64,000 bases of DNA from CALFXN01 sp937957815 (GCA_036788195.1 DAIQNX010000003.1:62001-126000); one strand, 5' to 3'. Positions 1 to 9,361 are shown, numbered from the stretch's first letter. Made by a program: numbers and translations. The notes: generated from the letters alone by a model not told the origin.

Positions 1-272
1 TCTCGCGGGCGCTCATGAGCAGCCCGCGCGTGCTTCTGCTCGACGAGCCGTCGCTCGGACTGGCGCCGATGCTTGTGGATACATTGATGGAGACGATCCT
101 GAAGATCCGCCTCGAGGGGATGACGGTCCTTCTCGTCGAACAGAACGCCGCTCAGGCGCTCGAGATCAGCGACCGCGGGTATATCCTCGAGACGGGTCGG
201 ATCGTGAAGAGCGGAAGCGGACGGGAGCTCGCGGACGATCCCGAGATCCGCAAGGTCTATCTGGGCGGTTGA
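1..272 (+). CDS. livF: branched-chain amino acid ABC transporter ATPase, C-terminal part
   Basis: This is the C-terminal end of an ABC ATPase cut by the left edge; the reading frame is open from base 3. It shows the end of the signature helix (SRALMSSPRVLLL), the Walker B stretch LLLDEPSLGLAP and the sequence LLVEQNAAQALEIS, in which the usual H-loop histidine is replaced, as is normal in the LivF subfamily of Leu/Ile/Val/amide importers. It would energise uptake of branched-chain amino acids together with LivH/LivM/LivG and a binding protein lying outside the window. It is the last gene of its operon, because a strong terminator follows 35 bases after the stop. Family assignment is by recognition of the VEQN and LGLAP motifs. 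Confidence 0.85.
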   Translation, partial: SRALMSSPRVLLLDEPSLGLAPMLVDTLMETILKIRLEGMTVLLVEQNAAQALEISDRGYILETGRIVKSGSGRELADDPEIRKVYLGG

Positions 273-307
273 TCCGTTCGGTTCGTTTGCCGGCGCATGG
301 AACTGAA

Positions 308-346
308 GGGGACCCGCGAGGCGTTGCGGGTCCCCTTTTTATTTTT
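308..346 (+). terminator. rho-independent terminator after livF
   Basis: A perfect 10-bp stem GGGGACCCGC / GCGGGTCCCC with an 8-nt loop is followed directly by a T-rich run (335-346). It ends the livF operon. The minus-strand radical SAM gene reads into the T-tract and stops inside it. Confidence 0.92.
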
Positions 347-1523
347 CCGGTCGGGTTTCGAGCGAGTGGAGAAACGCCTCTTCGGTCGCTCCGAATCGTT
401 CTTCGATGGCGCTTCGTGTCCGGATCGCGCCCGACGCCATCCGGCGGACCATCGCGAGCGTTTTGCCGTTCCACGCGTTTCCTCGGCGCGCGCGGCGGCT
501 CTTCTGACCCGGCGCGATATAGCGGATCGGGTGCAGCGAGAGCGTCGCGCCGAGGCGCTCCGCGATTCGGGACGCGAAGGAGATCCTGCGGTAGAGCTCT
601 GCGGGAGTGTCCCGAAAATCGTAGAGGAGGAAGGTCTCGAATGTCCGGAAGCCCCTCTCCGCGAAAGCTTCGAGGGCCTTCCGATAGTCGTCGCGTTCGT
701 TCCACGCGTCGAAGGCGATCCTGACGGGGTGAACGGGAAGAAGCGCGAGGAGATCGATCAGGTGTCGGTTTTCCGGCGCGGCGGCGAATGTCGTCTCGAA
801 CCCCTGCGTGAAATCGACCCGTCTCGGGACGCGTCGCCTTCCCTGCGGCCATGTCGCTCCCGCGAAGAATCCGAGCTCCGCGATGTCCATGACGATCCGC
901 GGCAGGAAGCGCGAGGCGAGGACGTTGTTGTCGAGCATGAGGAGGTCGCGTCTGGGGCCGAGCGATCGCTCGAGATCGTGGACCTGCTCACCGATCGGGA
1001 TGTGTTCCCGACAGTCCGGTTCGATCCGCGACACGGTGCAGAACGGACAGCGGTTTGAGCACCCGCGCGTCGCCGTCGCGAGCGCTGCGCGGGCGACGAC
1101 GTACGACGACGCGTATTCCCGGATGAGGTCGTAGTCGGGAAGGAGCGAGTCGACGTCCGTGTCGTCGTCGAGCCCGAGAAGTCTCGCGCTCCGGATCGTT
1201 CCGGAAACAGGGCGGCACGGAACGGCTTTCCGGAGGTCGTCCGCCATGAGCGTCGCGAGGACGCCTCCGACGAAAAGCGCCTCCTCCGGCTGCTTGACCG
1301 TGTGTGGTGCGTAAAATCTGAGCGTCCGGACGACCTCGTTCCAGTGATACGTAAAGACGCAGGCGACGTAGATCCGGTCCCACCCGAAGGAAGCCGCCTC
1401 TTCGGAGCGGCCTCTCACGAACCGGACTCGGTGCCCGCGATCGCGGTGGAACCTTCCGATCTTCAGGAGTCCGAGAGGCGGATAGTGCGTCGGATATCCG
1501 GGCTCGACGAGAAGGACGTTCAT
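339..1523 (-). CDS. B12-binding-like radical SAM protein, third gene of the met operon
   Basis: A 394-aa protein. Residues 1-110 resemble the N-terminal domain of B12-binding radical SAM enzymes (start MNVLLVEPGYPTHYPPLGLL, then a LFVGG strand), but I see no DxHxxG cobalamin-ligand motif. Residues 150-300 hold the radical SAM core with the cluster motif C155-x3-C159-x2-C162 (CSNRCPFC). The start is fixed by a 4-nt ATGA overlap with the metF stop, so the frame extending further upstream is not used. It is therefore translated with metH and metF. The substrate is unknown. The operon hints at a role in one-carbon, methionine or cobalamin metabolism, but this is inference from position; it could also be an unrelated methylthio- or methyltransferase-type radical SAM enzyme. 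Confidence 0.8.
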   Translation of the reverse strand: MNVLLVEPGYPTHYPPLGLLKIGRFHRDRGHRVRFVRGRSEEAASFGWDRIYVACVFTYHWNEVVRTLRFYAPHTVKQPEEALFVGGVLATLMADDLRKAVPCRPVSGTIRSARLLGLDDDTDVDSLLPDYDLIREYASSYVVARAALATATRGCSNRCPFCTVSRIEPDCREHIPIGEQVHDLERSLGPRRDLLMLDNNVLASRFLPRIVMDIAELGFFAGATWPQGRRRVPRRVDFTQGFETTFAAAPENRHLIDLLALLPVHPVRIAFDAWNERDDYRKALEAFAERGFRTFETFLLYDFRDTPAELYRRISFASRIAERLGATLSLHPIRYIAPGQKSRRARRGNAWNGKTLAMVRRMASGAIRTRSAIEERFGATEEAFLHSLETRPEK

Positions 1524-2404
1524 TCCCTGGTTACGACGCTGGCCCGGACGGCCCCGATGTTTTTCATGATGCGTTCGGCGATATCGGGCCGGTTCATCGT
1601 GTACAGGTGGATTCCGGCGGCGCCCCAGGAGACGAGATCGACGATCTGCTCGGTCGCGTAGGCGATTCCGGCCTCGCGCAGCGCGTCGGGGGCGTGTTCG
1701 TAGCGCCGCATGATGCGCGCGAATTTCGGGGGGATCGACGCGCCGCACAGCGACACGACCCGTCCGATCTGGCGCGCGTTCAGGACCGGCATGATTCCGG
1801 CGACGACCGGGACGTCGATGCCCGCGCGTCCCGCGAGATCCATGAACCGATAGAAGATCTCGTTGTCGAAAAAGAGCTGCGTGACGAGAAAATCGACTCC
1901 GGCGTCAACCTTCATCCTGAGGTGTCGTATGTCCTCGTCGAGGGAATCGCACTCGACATGCCCTTCCGGGTAAGCCGCTGCGCCGACGCAGAAATCGCCG
2001 AACTGCCCCGCCCGGATCTGGCGGATGAGGTCGAGCGCATGGCGGAAGTCGGAGCGTTCCTCTGCGTCGCGCGGATCGCCCCTGAGAGCGAGAACGTTCG
2101 AGACGTTCTCCTGATCGAGTTCCTCGAGGACTTCCATCACCTCCGACCGCGTCGAGCCGATGCAGGTGAGGTGCGCGAGCGCGACCTGCCCCCAGCGGTT
2201 CCGGACGAGCGAGGCGATATCGACGGTTTTGTTCCTGCTGCTCCCCGCCGCTCCGTACGTGACGCTGATGAAATCCGGCCTGAGGATCCTGAGGGCGGCG
2301 ACGGTCTCGTATACTGTCTCGAGCGGTGATTCCGGCTTCGGGGGAAAGATCTCGAACGAAAATGTCGGGCGCTTCGCATTGAGGATGTCCCGGATGAGCG
2401 TCAT
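1520..2404 (-). CDS. metF: 5,10-methylenetetrahydrofolate reductase
   Basis: A 294-aa protein that matches the usual MetF length. It reduces methylenetetrahydrofolate to methyltetrahydrofolate, the methyl donor for MetH, using FAD in the cytoplasm. The N-terminus has the family motif FSFEIFPPK with the catalytic Glu18, followed by PDFISVTYGAAGS and LAHLTCIG, and later the FLVTQLFFDN strand. It starts in a 4-nt ATGA overlap with the end of metH and ends in an ATGA overlap with the radical SAM gene. The three genes therefore form one tightly coupled operon read from the promoter at 4919-4947. Confidence 0.95.
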   Translation of the reverse strand: MTLIRDILNAKRPTFSFEIFPPKPESPLETVYETVAALRILRPDFISVTYGAAGSSRNKTVDIASLVRNRWGQVALAHLTCIGSTRSEVMEVLEELDQENVSNVLALRGDPRDAEERSDFRHALDLIRQIRAGQFGDFCVGAAAYPEGHVECDSLDEDIRHLRMKVDAGVDFLVTQLFFDNEIFYRFMDLAGRAGIDVPVVAGIMPVLNARQIGRVVSLCGASIPPKFARIMRRYEHAPDALREAGIAYATEQIVDLVSWGAAGIHLYTMNRPDIAERIMKNIGAVRASVVTRE

Positions 2405-4860
2405 CGCGGGGCCTCCGATCCATGCAGGAGTCGCGTGACGAGACGAACCGAGGCGACGGCGTCGGGGGCGTAGCCGTCGGCGCCGATGCGATCCGCGAAC
2501 GTCGCGTTCACGGAGGCCCCTCCGACCATCACGCGGATGCCGGGAAACCGTCTCTTCAGCAGGGATGTGGCCCGTTCCATCTCCTCCATTGTCGACGTCA
2601 TGAGCGCCGAGAGGCCGACGACGTCCGGTCGTTCGCGTTCCACGGCCGAAAGGAGCCTCTCAGTCGGGACGTCCTTTCCGAGGTCCGTGACGGCGTAGCC
2701 GTGGCTTCTGAGAATCGTTCCGACGACGTTCTTGCCGAGGTCGTGAAGGTCTCCCTCGACGGTCGCGAGGAGAATCCTGCCCCGGCAGACGACCGTCCCG
2801 GCGGATTCGAGACGGGCGAGCGCCGCGTCGCAGACGCGTTGCGCCGCATGGGCGGATGCGATGAGCTGCGGAAGGAAATAGCGTCCGTCGTCGTAGAGTC
2901 TGCCGACCGCGTCGAGCGCGGGGATGACGCCGCCGTTGACGGTTCCGAGCGGTTCGGTCCCCGACGAGAGAAGACTCTCGGCGGCGCTCAGGGCGGCCTC
3001 GCAGTCACCCCGGATAATCGCGTCGGCGAGAGGGGAGAACTCCGGAACCGCGTCGCAGGCAGTCTTCCCTCCCGCGCCGGAAGCGGCGGACGGTCGTGGC
3101 GCCTGGGTCGCCGACGACTCGATATCGGTCAGCGTCGCGGCGTCCGAAAGGTAGCGCTGCGCGCCGGGGTCGCGTCCCGAGAGAAGTTCGGCCGCACGGA
3201 TCGTCGCGCGGAGCGGAGCGTCGAGAGGGTTCACGATGGCGGCGTCGAGTCCCGACGCCATGGCCATTGCGAGGAACGTCCGGTTCAGGAGGGCTCGGAC
3301 GGGCATTCCGTGCGAAATGTTGCTTACGCCGAGAATCGTCCGGACTCCGAGGGCGGACACGGAACGGATCGCGTCGAGGGTATCGCGCGGAGCCTTCTGG
3401 TCGGCGCCGGCCGCCATGCAGAGGCAGTCGACGAAAAGCGCGCTTCTCGGGACTCCGAGACGGTCCGCTTCGGCGACGATCCGTCGTGCGATCGAGACGC
3501 GCTCTTCGGTCGTGGATGGGACTCCGTTCTCGTCGATCGTGAGAACCACGAGATTCGCTCCCCATTGCCGGACGAGGCGGAGAGCACGTTCGAGCGAATC
3601 GCGCTTCGCCGTGACGGAGTTCAGGATGGGGATTCCGACCGCTTCGCGGAGCCCCGCGAGAATGACGTCCATATTATCGCTGTCGAGCGAAAGAGGCAGG
3701 TCCGTCGCCTGCGAGACCGCTTCCGCGCATTCCCGCATCGCGCGCACGCGGTCGATCTGGGGAAGTCCGACGTTGACGTCGATGGCCCCGGCGCCGGCTT
3801 CTGCCTGAAGCCGTGCCTCCTCGCGCGCGGATGACCAGCTGAATCGCGCGGCGTCGTCCCGGATGGGAGATTTCCGCGAGACGTTGATCCGTTCGCCCAC
3901 GACGAGAAACGGATGCCCGGGCCCCGCTCCGACGAGTCTGCTCCGGCTCGCGAGCGGCGTCAGGTTCGGGGTGACAGGAACGGAAAGTCGTTCCCGGGAG
4001 AGCCGTTCCTTCAGAACGTGGATGTGTTCGGGGGTCGTCCGGCAACATCCGCCGATCACCGACGCGCCCGAACGCGCGAGGCGGACGCACGATTCGGCGA
4101 AGCGTTCGGGCGTCCACGTCCCCTCTCCCGGGAGCCCGCCGTTCGCGTAGACGAACACCGGGATCCCCGAATGCGCCGCGAGCGTTTCGACGACGGGGAT
4201 ATAGGCGTCCGGGCCGACGCCGCAGTTCGCGCCGATCCCGGCCGCTCCGACCCGCCTCGCCCAATGGGCCGCGACCTCGGGCGGCGTTCCCGTGACGGTG
4301 CGTCCCCTGTGCTCGAACGTCAGGCTGACGACGAACGCGACCGAATCGTCCGGATCGACGGCTTTCAGAGCCTGGACCGCCGCCTGGGCTTCCCGGAGGT
4401 CGATCATCGTCTCGATCAGGATGAAATCCGCCCCGCCGTCGAGAAGCCCCCCGATCTGAACGGCGAACGCATCCCGGGCCTCGTCGAACGAGAGGGGACC
4501 GAACGGCGCGAGAAGTTCTCCGAGCGGTCCGACCGATCCCGCGACGAGCGCGCGACCGTCCGCTTCCTCGCGGGCCATCCGCGCGGATACGGCATTGATC
4601 TCCCGTGCCAGCGACTCGAGACGCCGGTGTCCCAGCTTGCGCGGAGAGGCACCGAACGTATTCGTTTCGATGATCTCGGCTCCGGCGGCGACGTAGTCCC
4701 GATAGACGCCCCGGACGACGTCGGGACGTTCCGTGTTCATTTCTTCCGGCAGCATCGGGGGACGCCAGCCCCGCTCCGAGAGCAGGACCCCCATACTGCC
4801 GTCGAGAATGCGGGCCGTTCCGCGACTTCGGATCCAATCGGCGAGCTCAGCGCGATTCAC
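2401..4860 (-). CDS. metH: cobalamin-dependent methionine synthase lacking the activation domain
   Basis: An 819-aa protein with the MetH module order. Residues 1-290 are the homocysteine methyltransferase barrel, with zinc ligands C213 (GANCGVG) and C272/C273 (GGCCRTTPEH). Residues about 310-570 are the pterin-binding barrel. Then come the cobalamin cap and Rossmann domain with DxHxxG at D704-L-H706-D-L-G. The protein ends about 110 residues after that motif, so the AdoMet-binding reactivation domain of E. coli MetH (about 1227 aa) is absent. I chose the GTG at 4860, because a strong GAGGTGG lies 6 bases upstream and the upstream ATG/TTG codons lack a ribosome site; the farthest one precedes the promoter -10. 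It is first in the metH-metF operon. Confidence 0.93.
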   Translation of the reverse strand: MNRAELADWIRSRGTARILDGSMGVLLSERGWRPPMLPEEMNTERPDVVRGVYRDYVAAGAEIIETNTFGASPRKLGHRRLESLAREINAVSARMAREEADGRALVAGSVGPLGELLAPFGPLSFDEARDAFAVQIGGLLDGGADFILIETMIDLREAQAAVQALKAVDPDDSVAFVVSLTFEHRGRTVTGTPPEVAAHWARRVGAAGIGANCGVGPDAYIPVVETLAAHSGIPVFVYANGGLPGEGTWTPERFAESCVRLARSGASVIGGCCRTTPEHIHVLKERLSRERLSVPVTPNLTPLASRSRLVGAGPGHPFLVVGERINVSRKSPIRDDAARFSWSSAREEARLQAEAGAGAIDVNVGLPQIDRVRAMRECAEAVSQATDLPLSLDSDNMDVILAGLREAVGIPILNSVTAKRDSLERALRLVRQWGANLVVLTIDENGVPSTTEERVSIARRIVAEADRLGVPRSALFVDCLCMAAGADQKAPRDTLDAIRSVSALGVRTILGVSNISHGMPVRALLNRTFLAMAMASGLDAAIVNPLDAPLRATIRAAELLSGRDPGAQRYLSDAATLTDIESSATQAPRPSAASGAGGKTACDAVPEFSPLADAIIRGDCEAALSAAESLLSSGTEPLGTVNGGVIPALDAVGRLYDDGRYFLPQLIASAHAAQRVCDAALARLESAGTVVCRGRILLATVEGDLHDLGKNVVGTILRSHGYAVTDLGKDVPTERLLSAVERERPDVVGLSALMTSTMEEMERATSLLKRRFPGIRVMVGGASVNATFADRIGADGYAPDAVASVRLVTRLLHGSEAPR

Positions 4861-4918
4861 GGGAAACCACCTCGTTCCGGCCATGCGGGCGACGGAGAAA
4901 TTTCGGATATTGGCGGCG

Positions 4919-4947
4919 ATTATACAGGAATAGTCCGGAAGCAACAA
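4919..4947 (-). promoter_or_regulatory. sigma70-type promoter of metH operon
   Basis: TTGTTG (4942-4947), a 17-bp spacer and a consensus TATAAT (4919-4924) on the minus strand. Transcription would start near 4912, giving about 50 nt of leader before the GTG at 4860. No riboswitch-like structure fits in this short leader. Confidence 0.8.
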
Positions 4948-4969
4948 GGGAAGCCGGAGGGTCCGTCCC

Positions 4970-4999
4970 TTGACGCCGTCGAAGCCCCATGCGTATGAT
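4970..4999 (+). promoter_or_regulatory. sigma70-type promoter of dapF
   Basis: TTGACG (4970-4975), an 18-bp spacer and TATGAT (4994-4999). It is divergent from the metH promoter, the two -35 boxes being 22 bp apart. The leader to the dapF start is about 90 nt. Confidence 0.75.
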
Positions 5000-5093
5000 G
5001 CATTCCGGAGCCCCTTCCCGGATATTGAGGGAGCGGGAGGATCTTTCGGATGACCGGAGGATCGGGAGACGATTCATCGAAGGGAGGATCGCC

Positions 5094-5954
5094 ATGATCC
5101 CTTTTACGAAGATGCACGGAAACGGAAACGACTTTCTCGTGATCTGCAACACTGATCTCGCGTTTTCGACCGGGGATCTCTCGGCGCTCGCGCTCGACGC
5201 GTGCCGCCGCAAGGAGTCGGTCGGAGCGGACGGAATCCTCGTGATCGAGCCGTCGGAGCGCGCGAATTTCCGAATGCGGATTTTCAACGCGGACGGGAGC
5301 GAGGGGGAAATGTGCGGGAACGGGGCGCGCTGCATCGCGCGATATGCGTTCGAAAACGGCATGGCCCCCGAATCGATGGTATTCGAGACGCTTGCCGGGC
5401 TCATCCGGGCCGGAGTTAACGGAGAACGGGTGAGTCTCGATCTCGGGGAGATTTGCCTGAAGGACGGATGGTTCGGGGACCGACTGATGGTTCGGGGCGC
5501 TCCCTGCGCGTCCGTCTACCTGAAGGTCGGGGTCCCGCACTGCGTCGTGTTTCTCGACGACTTTGCCGGGTACTCGCGGGACGATCTCAGGGAAATCGGG
5601 CGCGAAATCCGCAACGACGCGGCGCGCTTTCCGGAGGGGACGAACGTGAACTTCATCGTCCCTGAACCCCCTTCGGATGTCCGCGCCGTGACGTACGAAC
5701 GCGGCGTCGAGGACCTTACCGAGTCGTGCGGGACCGGATGTGTCGCGGGAGCGATCGCGTGCGCCGTGACGCAGGGAATGGAGAGTCCGATATTCGTACA
5801 CAATCCCGGTGGAACGAACGAGGTCGGGCTCGTGTTTTCGGACGACAACGAGCGCTGCCGAGCCACGCTGACGGGCAGGACGGCCGTCGTCGCGCGAGGG
5901 GTGCTTCTGTCGCGGGACGCGATCCGGCGGTCGATGGGGAGGAATGAATCGTGA
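5094..5954 (+). CDS. dapF: diaminopimelate epimerase
   Basis: A 286-aa protein that interconverts LL- and meso-diaminopimelate for lysine and peptidoglycan synthesis in the cytoplasm. It begins MIPFTKMHGNGNDF, the usual DapF N-terminus. The two catalytic cysteines are seen as C74 in MCGNGARC and C212 in ESCGTGC. The start is the ATG at 5094, six bases after GGGAGGA; an open frame continues further upstream but has no ribosome site. The stop overlaps the GTG start of the next gene (GTGA), so both are translated together. Confidence 0.95.
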   Translation: MIPFTKMHGNGNDFLVICNTDLAFSTGDLSALALDACRRKESVGADGILVIEPSERANFRMRIFNADGSEGEMCGNGARCIARYAFENGMAPESMVFETLAGLIRAGVNGERVSLDLGEICLKDGWFGDRLMVRGAPCASVYLKVGVPHCVVFLDDFAGYSRDDLREIGREIRNDAARFPEGTNVNFIVPEPPSDVRAVTYERGVEDLTESCGTGCVAGAIACAVTQGMESPIFVHNPGGTNEVGLVFSDDNERCRATLTGRTAVVARGVLLSRDAIRRSMGRNES

Positions 5955-8900
5955 ATATTTCGAAAGGAAGACTCTACGCGCTCTTTGCGTGCCTCGGAAT
6001 TGCGGGGGCGGCACTTATTGCGGGAAGCCTCGATTTCGGCGGGGACGCGGTCCGCAGAGGTGCCGCCGCCGCCGTCAGGACGTCGCTCGGGGCGGACCTC
6101 GCGATCGGAAAGATCCGGGGGAATCCGTTCAGGGGATACGTTCTCGAAACGGTCGACCTGAAAATGAAGGGAACGACGTTCGCATCGGCGGCCGCGCTGA
6201 CCGTTCGCCCCGCTCTGGCGCCGATCCTTTCCGGCCGGGTTGTCGTCGATTCCGTGATTCTCGAAAGAGGGCGTATCGACGGAGACCGGGCTTTTCCGAT
6301 TTTCGCCGGACTCGGCGGAGCGGGCGGGAGCGGTCCCCTGCCGGTGCGATCGGTTCGTCTCCGGGACGTCAGAATCGCGTCGAGCCGGTTCGCCACCGAT
6401 CTTTCCGACGTAACCGTCTCGCTCGGGGAGAACGACGTCGGAGTTGACGGGGCCGCGACGGTTCGCGGCGTCTCCGTGTCGCTCAGGTCGCGTATCACGA
6501 TGCCGTCGAAGGACGGCGCCGTTTCGATCGAGTCGCTGTCCGCGAAGATTGGCGGGGGATCGCTCGACGCATCCGGGGCGGTCCTTCCGTCTCTCGGTCT
6601 GAAGGGGACGCTTTCGGATCTCGACATCGCCTCGCTGGCCCGCCTGTGGCCCGACATGAAGCCGGACGGGTTCGACGGCAGACTTTCGGGGAGCGTCGAG
6701 GCCCGCGGCGTGTGGAACGATCCCGTGTTCTCGGGAACGCTCGCGTACGCGGGGTCCCTCCTTTCCGGATACCCCGTGCAGTCGGCCGAGGGACACTGGG
6801 CGTTTTCGAAAATGTCTCTTTCGATTGACGGGATGAAGGTCAGGGCTCTGGGAATTCCGATGCGGGGAAGCGGCAGAATGTCGTTCGGCAAAGGCGTTCC
6901 GTCTCTCGCCCTGGATCTGACGGGAGGTCCGGTCCCGGCCGCCGAGATCGCGAAGGCCTTCCCGAAGATTCCCGCCATGACGGGAACCATGGAACGCGTG
7001 TCGGTGTCCGTTCAGGGGACGACGGCTGCTCCCGGCGGGACGGTCGGCCTCCGCGCGTCCGAACTCGGGGCGTTCGGAAGAAAGATGCGCGACGTCGCGG
7101 TCGACGTGAAGTTCGCGAAGGACGGTTCCGCCGCGATATCGGGAAAGGCCGAATTCGAAGGAGCGCCGGTGACGGCGAAAGGAACGCTCCGGGTCAACGC
7201 GCCGAAACCGAAGATCGACCTGGCGCTGACGTGCCGTTCCCTCAACGCGGAGGTCATCCGCTCGTTTCTGCCCGCAGGATGGGGCACACTCGCGGGGGTT
7301 CTCAACGGGGATCTCCGTTTCTCCGGAGGGCTCGACGCTCCGAAGATCTCGGGGGCCATCTGGTCCGACCGCCTCGCGACGGAAGGCGAGGCGGTGGAGA
7401 CTCCCGGCGTCTCATTTGCTTGGGACGGAAACGCGCTGTCGCTCGGGACCGTAAAGGGACGCTGGCGCGGGGCCGATATCGGGGGTTCCGGGACGGTTGG
7501 AAATCTGAAAGGAACGCCGACACTCGACCTGAATATTTCCGCGTCGGTCGGTGCGGGATTCGTGACGTCGTTCTTTCCCGACTTCCCGTCCTGGGGGGGG
7601 CAGGGAACGGCGAACGTGACCGTGAAGATCGCCGGAACGACGCAGAAACCCAGACTGTCAGTGACGGCGCGCTCGAAGTCGCTTTCGGCGAAGGGAATCG
7701 CGTTCGGAGGCGTTTCCGCGTCGACGGGATTCGAACTTCCTGTGACATCGAAGGGAATCGGAATTCCGGGAAGGGACGTCCCGCTCGCGATCGAGCTTTC
7801 GGCGGAGTCGGCCGCTCAGCTGAAAAATCTTTCGCTGTCCGTCAAAAAGGAAAAGGAGACCGTGACGATCTCGACGCTTCACGCGAGGAGCGGAGAGGGA
7901 CTCATCGAAGGGGGGGGGACGGTTACACTCCCCGGCGTCGCGGGCGGGGAACCCGAGATGAAGCTTTCGTTCAGGCTGGCGGGCGCCGACCTGCATCCTC
8001 TGGCGCAGAGCGGCGGCATCGCCCTTCCCGTCTCCGGACGGGTCGACGGCGCCGTGTCCGTCTCCGGAAAGCTTTCGAAACCCGAGGTCACGGCGGCGCT
8101 GAAGTCGCAGAAGATCGCCGCGGCGGGATTCGCGGCGGAAAACGCCGATGTATCCGTCTCCGGAAACCCGTCGCTCGTGACGATCGAGAAATTCGCGGCG
8201 GAGGCCGGAGGAGGCAGGCTCGAGGGGAAAGGGACGTTCGTTCCTGGAGCGGTGCCTTCCGGGACGATTTCACTATCGGGAAAGAAGCTCGACGCGGCGG
8301 TTCTGCTTGCCGCGCTTTCGAAGGAGCTGAAGCCGTCCGGAACGCTCGACGTCTCCTTTACGGGGCGTTTCAGGGGGATCGAAGGGAACGGCGATGGAAC
8401 CATTTCGTCGCAATCCGTGACTCTGTACGGAATTCCTGTTTCGGGCGTCTCCATTCCGCTGAGGCTTTCGGGGGCGATCCTCGAGACGAAGGGGGCACGC
8501 GCGGAGATCGCGGGAGGAAAAGTCGCCGCCGACGGGACGTTCGATCTCAGGACGCTGCGGTTCTCCAAAAAACTCTTCGCGTCCGGGGTGGATCTCGGCG
8601 AGGTCGTTCAGGCGTTCCGCGGTTCCGGAGAGAAGAAGCGGATGCTTTCCGGGCGCGGCAATCTCGATCTGGCACTGACCGGAATCGTCGACGGCAGGAA
8701 GATGTCGCTTTCGGGAAGGGGAGAACTGGCGGCCGGAGAGGGGCTCGTCGAGGGAATCCCGCTCGCCGGACTTCTCTCCCCCCTGACCGGGCAGCCGGGA
8801 ATCAGGTTCGCCTCGGTAAAGGCGCCATTCGTCGTCGAAAGCGACCGCATCCGGCTGCTTCAGGGAAGCCGGGTCGTCGCCCCGGAGAACGATCCGATCT

Positions 8901-9304
8901 ACAGGAAACTCGATGCCGAGGGAGCGGTGACGTTTGCCGGCAAACTCGATCTCAAATGCGTCGCCTCGGCGAATGTGGCGCTGCTTTCGGCGGTCATCGG
9001 AGGCGGTGTCGCCGCCGGGACGGCCGGGAACGTGTCGGAGATGATTTCCGGGGTGCTCGGGAGCGTGAAAAGCGGCCTCGGAGAACGCGACTACCGGGAC
9101 GTCTCTTTCAGAGTCGGCGGAAAGGTCGATGCCCCCACCGCTTCGGACTTCAGCGTCGCCGGCTCGAAACAGGAAATTCAGAGTCCGACTCCCGGTGCCG
9201 CGCCGCAGGCTGCGAAGGCGACGCCGACTCCGCCCCCGGCGAAGTCGCCGGAGGAGAAGCTCCTGAATACGCTTCTCGACGTCGTCGCGCCGAAAAAGAA
9301 GTAG
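5951..9304 (+). CDS. AsmA/TamB-like large envelope protein
   Basis: A 1117-aa protein with an N-terminal membrane anchor (residues about 8-28, LYALFACLGIAGAALIAG) followed by a long, repetitive, beta-rich, Gly/Ser-rich periplasmic part with many alternating strand segments. This is the look of AsmA/TamB-family bridge-like proteins that span the periplasm and move lipids or help outer-membrane biogenesis. The C-terminal end is Ala/Pro/Lys-rich and low in complexity, finishing KKK. The start is a GTG overlapping the dapF stop, with GGGGAGG upstream. Family membership rests on architecture rather than a single motif; the outer-membrane role is inference. Confidence 0.72.
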   Translation: MNISKGRLYALFACLGIAGAALIAGSLDFGGDAVRRGAAAAVRTSLGADLAIGKIRGNPFRGYVLETVDLKMKGTTFASAAALTVRPALAPILSGRVVVDSVILERGRIDGDRAFPIFAGLGGAGGSGPLPVRSVRLRDVRIASSRFATDLSDVTVSLGENDVGVDGAATVRGVSVSLRSRITMPSKDGAVSIESLSAKIGGGSLDASGAVLPSLGLKGTLSDLDIASLARLWPDMKPDGFDGRLSGSVEARGVWNDPVFSGTLAYAGSLLSGYPVQSAEGHWAFSKMSLSIDGMKVRALGIPMRGSGRMSFGKGVPSLALDLTGGPVPAAEIAKAFPKIPAMTGTMERVSVSVQGTTAAPGGTVGLRASELGAFGRKMRDVAVDVKFAKDGSAAISGKAEFEGAPVTAKGTLRVNAPKPKIDLALTCRSLNAEVIRSFLPAGWGTLAGVLNGDLRFSGGLDAPKISGAIWSDRLATEGEAVETPGVSFAWDGNALSLGTVKGRWRGADIGGSGTVGNLKGTPTLDLNISASVGAGFVTSFFPDFPSWGGQGTANVTVKIAGTTQKPRLSVTARSKSLSAKGIAFGGVSASTGFELPVTSKGIGIPGRDVPLAIELSAESAAQLKNLSLSVKKEKETVTISTLHARSGEGLIEGGGTVTLPGVAGGEPEMKLSFRLAGADLHPLAQSGGIALPVSGRVDGAVSVSGKLSKPEVTAALKSQKIAAAGFAAENADVSVSGNPSLVTIEKFAAEAGGGRLEGKGTFVPGAVPSGTISLSGKKLDAAVLLAALSKELKPSGTLDVSFTGRFRGIEGNGDGTISSQSVTLYGIPVSGVSIPLRLSGAILETKGARAEIAGGKVAADGTFDLRTLRFSKKLFASGVDLGEVVQAFRGSGEKKRMLSGRGNLDLALTGIVDGRKMSLSGRGELAAGEGLVEGIPLAGLLSPLTGQPGIRFASVKAPFVVESDRIRLLQGSRVVAPENDPIYRKLDAEGAVTFAGKLDLKCVASANVALLSAVIGGGVAAGTAGNVSEMISGVLGSVKSGLGERDYRDVSFRVGGKVDAPTASDFSVAGSKQEIQSPTPGAAPQAAKATPTPPPAKSPEEKLLNTLLDVVAPKKK

Positions 9305-9315
9305 CGGACGATAAA

Positions 9316-9348
9316 ACAGCCCCCGGGAGCGAACCGGGGGCTGTTTTT
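9316..9348. terminator. bidirectional terminator between the AsmA-like gene and glgC
   Basis: An 11-bp perfect stem ACAGCCCCCGG / CCGGGGGCTGT with a 7-nt loop. TTTTT follows on the plus strand, and a run of Ts (TTTTAT) follows on the minus strand, so it can serve both convergent genes. Confidence 0.92.
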
Positions 9349-9361
9349 CTGAACGGATGCT

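Noticed and set aside
4861..4947. Longer metH start at TTG 4947 or ATG 4884
   Set aside because: The TTG lies upstream of the -10 box and the ATG has no ribosome site, while the GTG at 4860 has GAGGTGG at the right distance.
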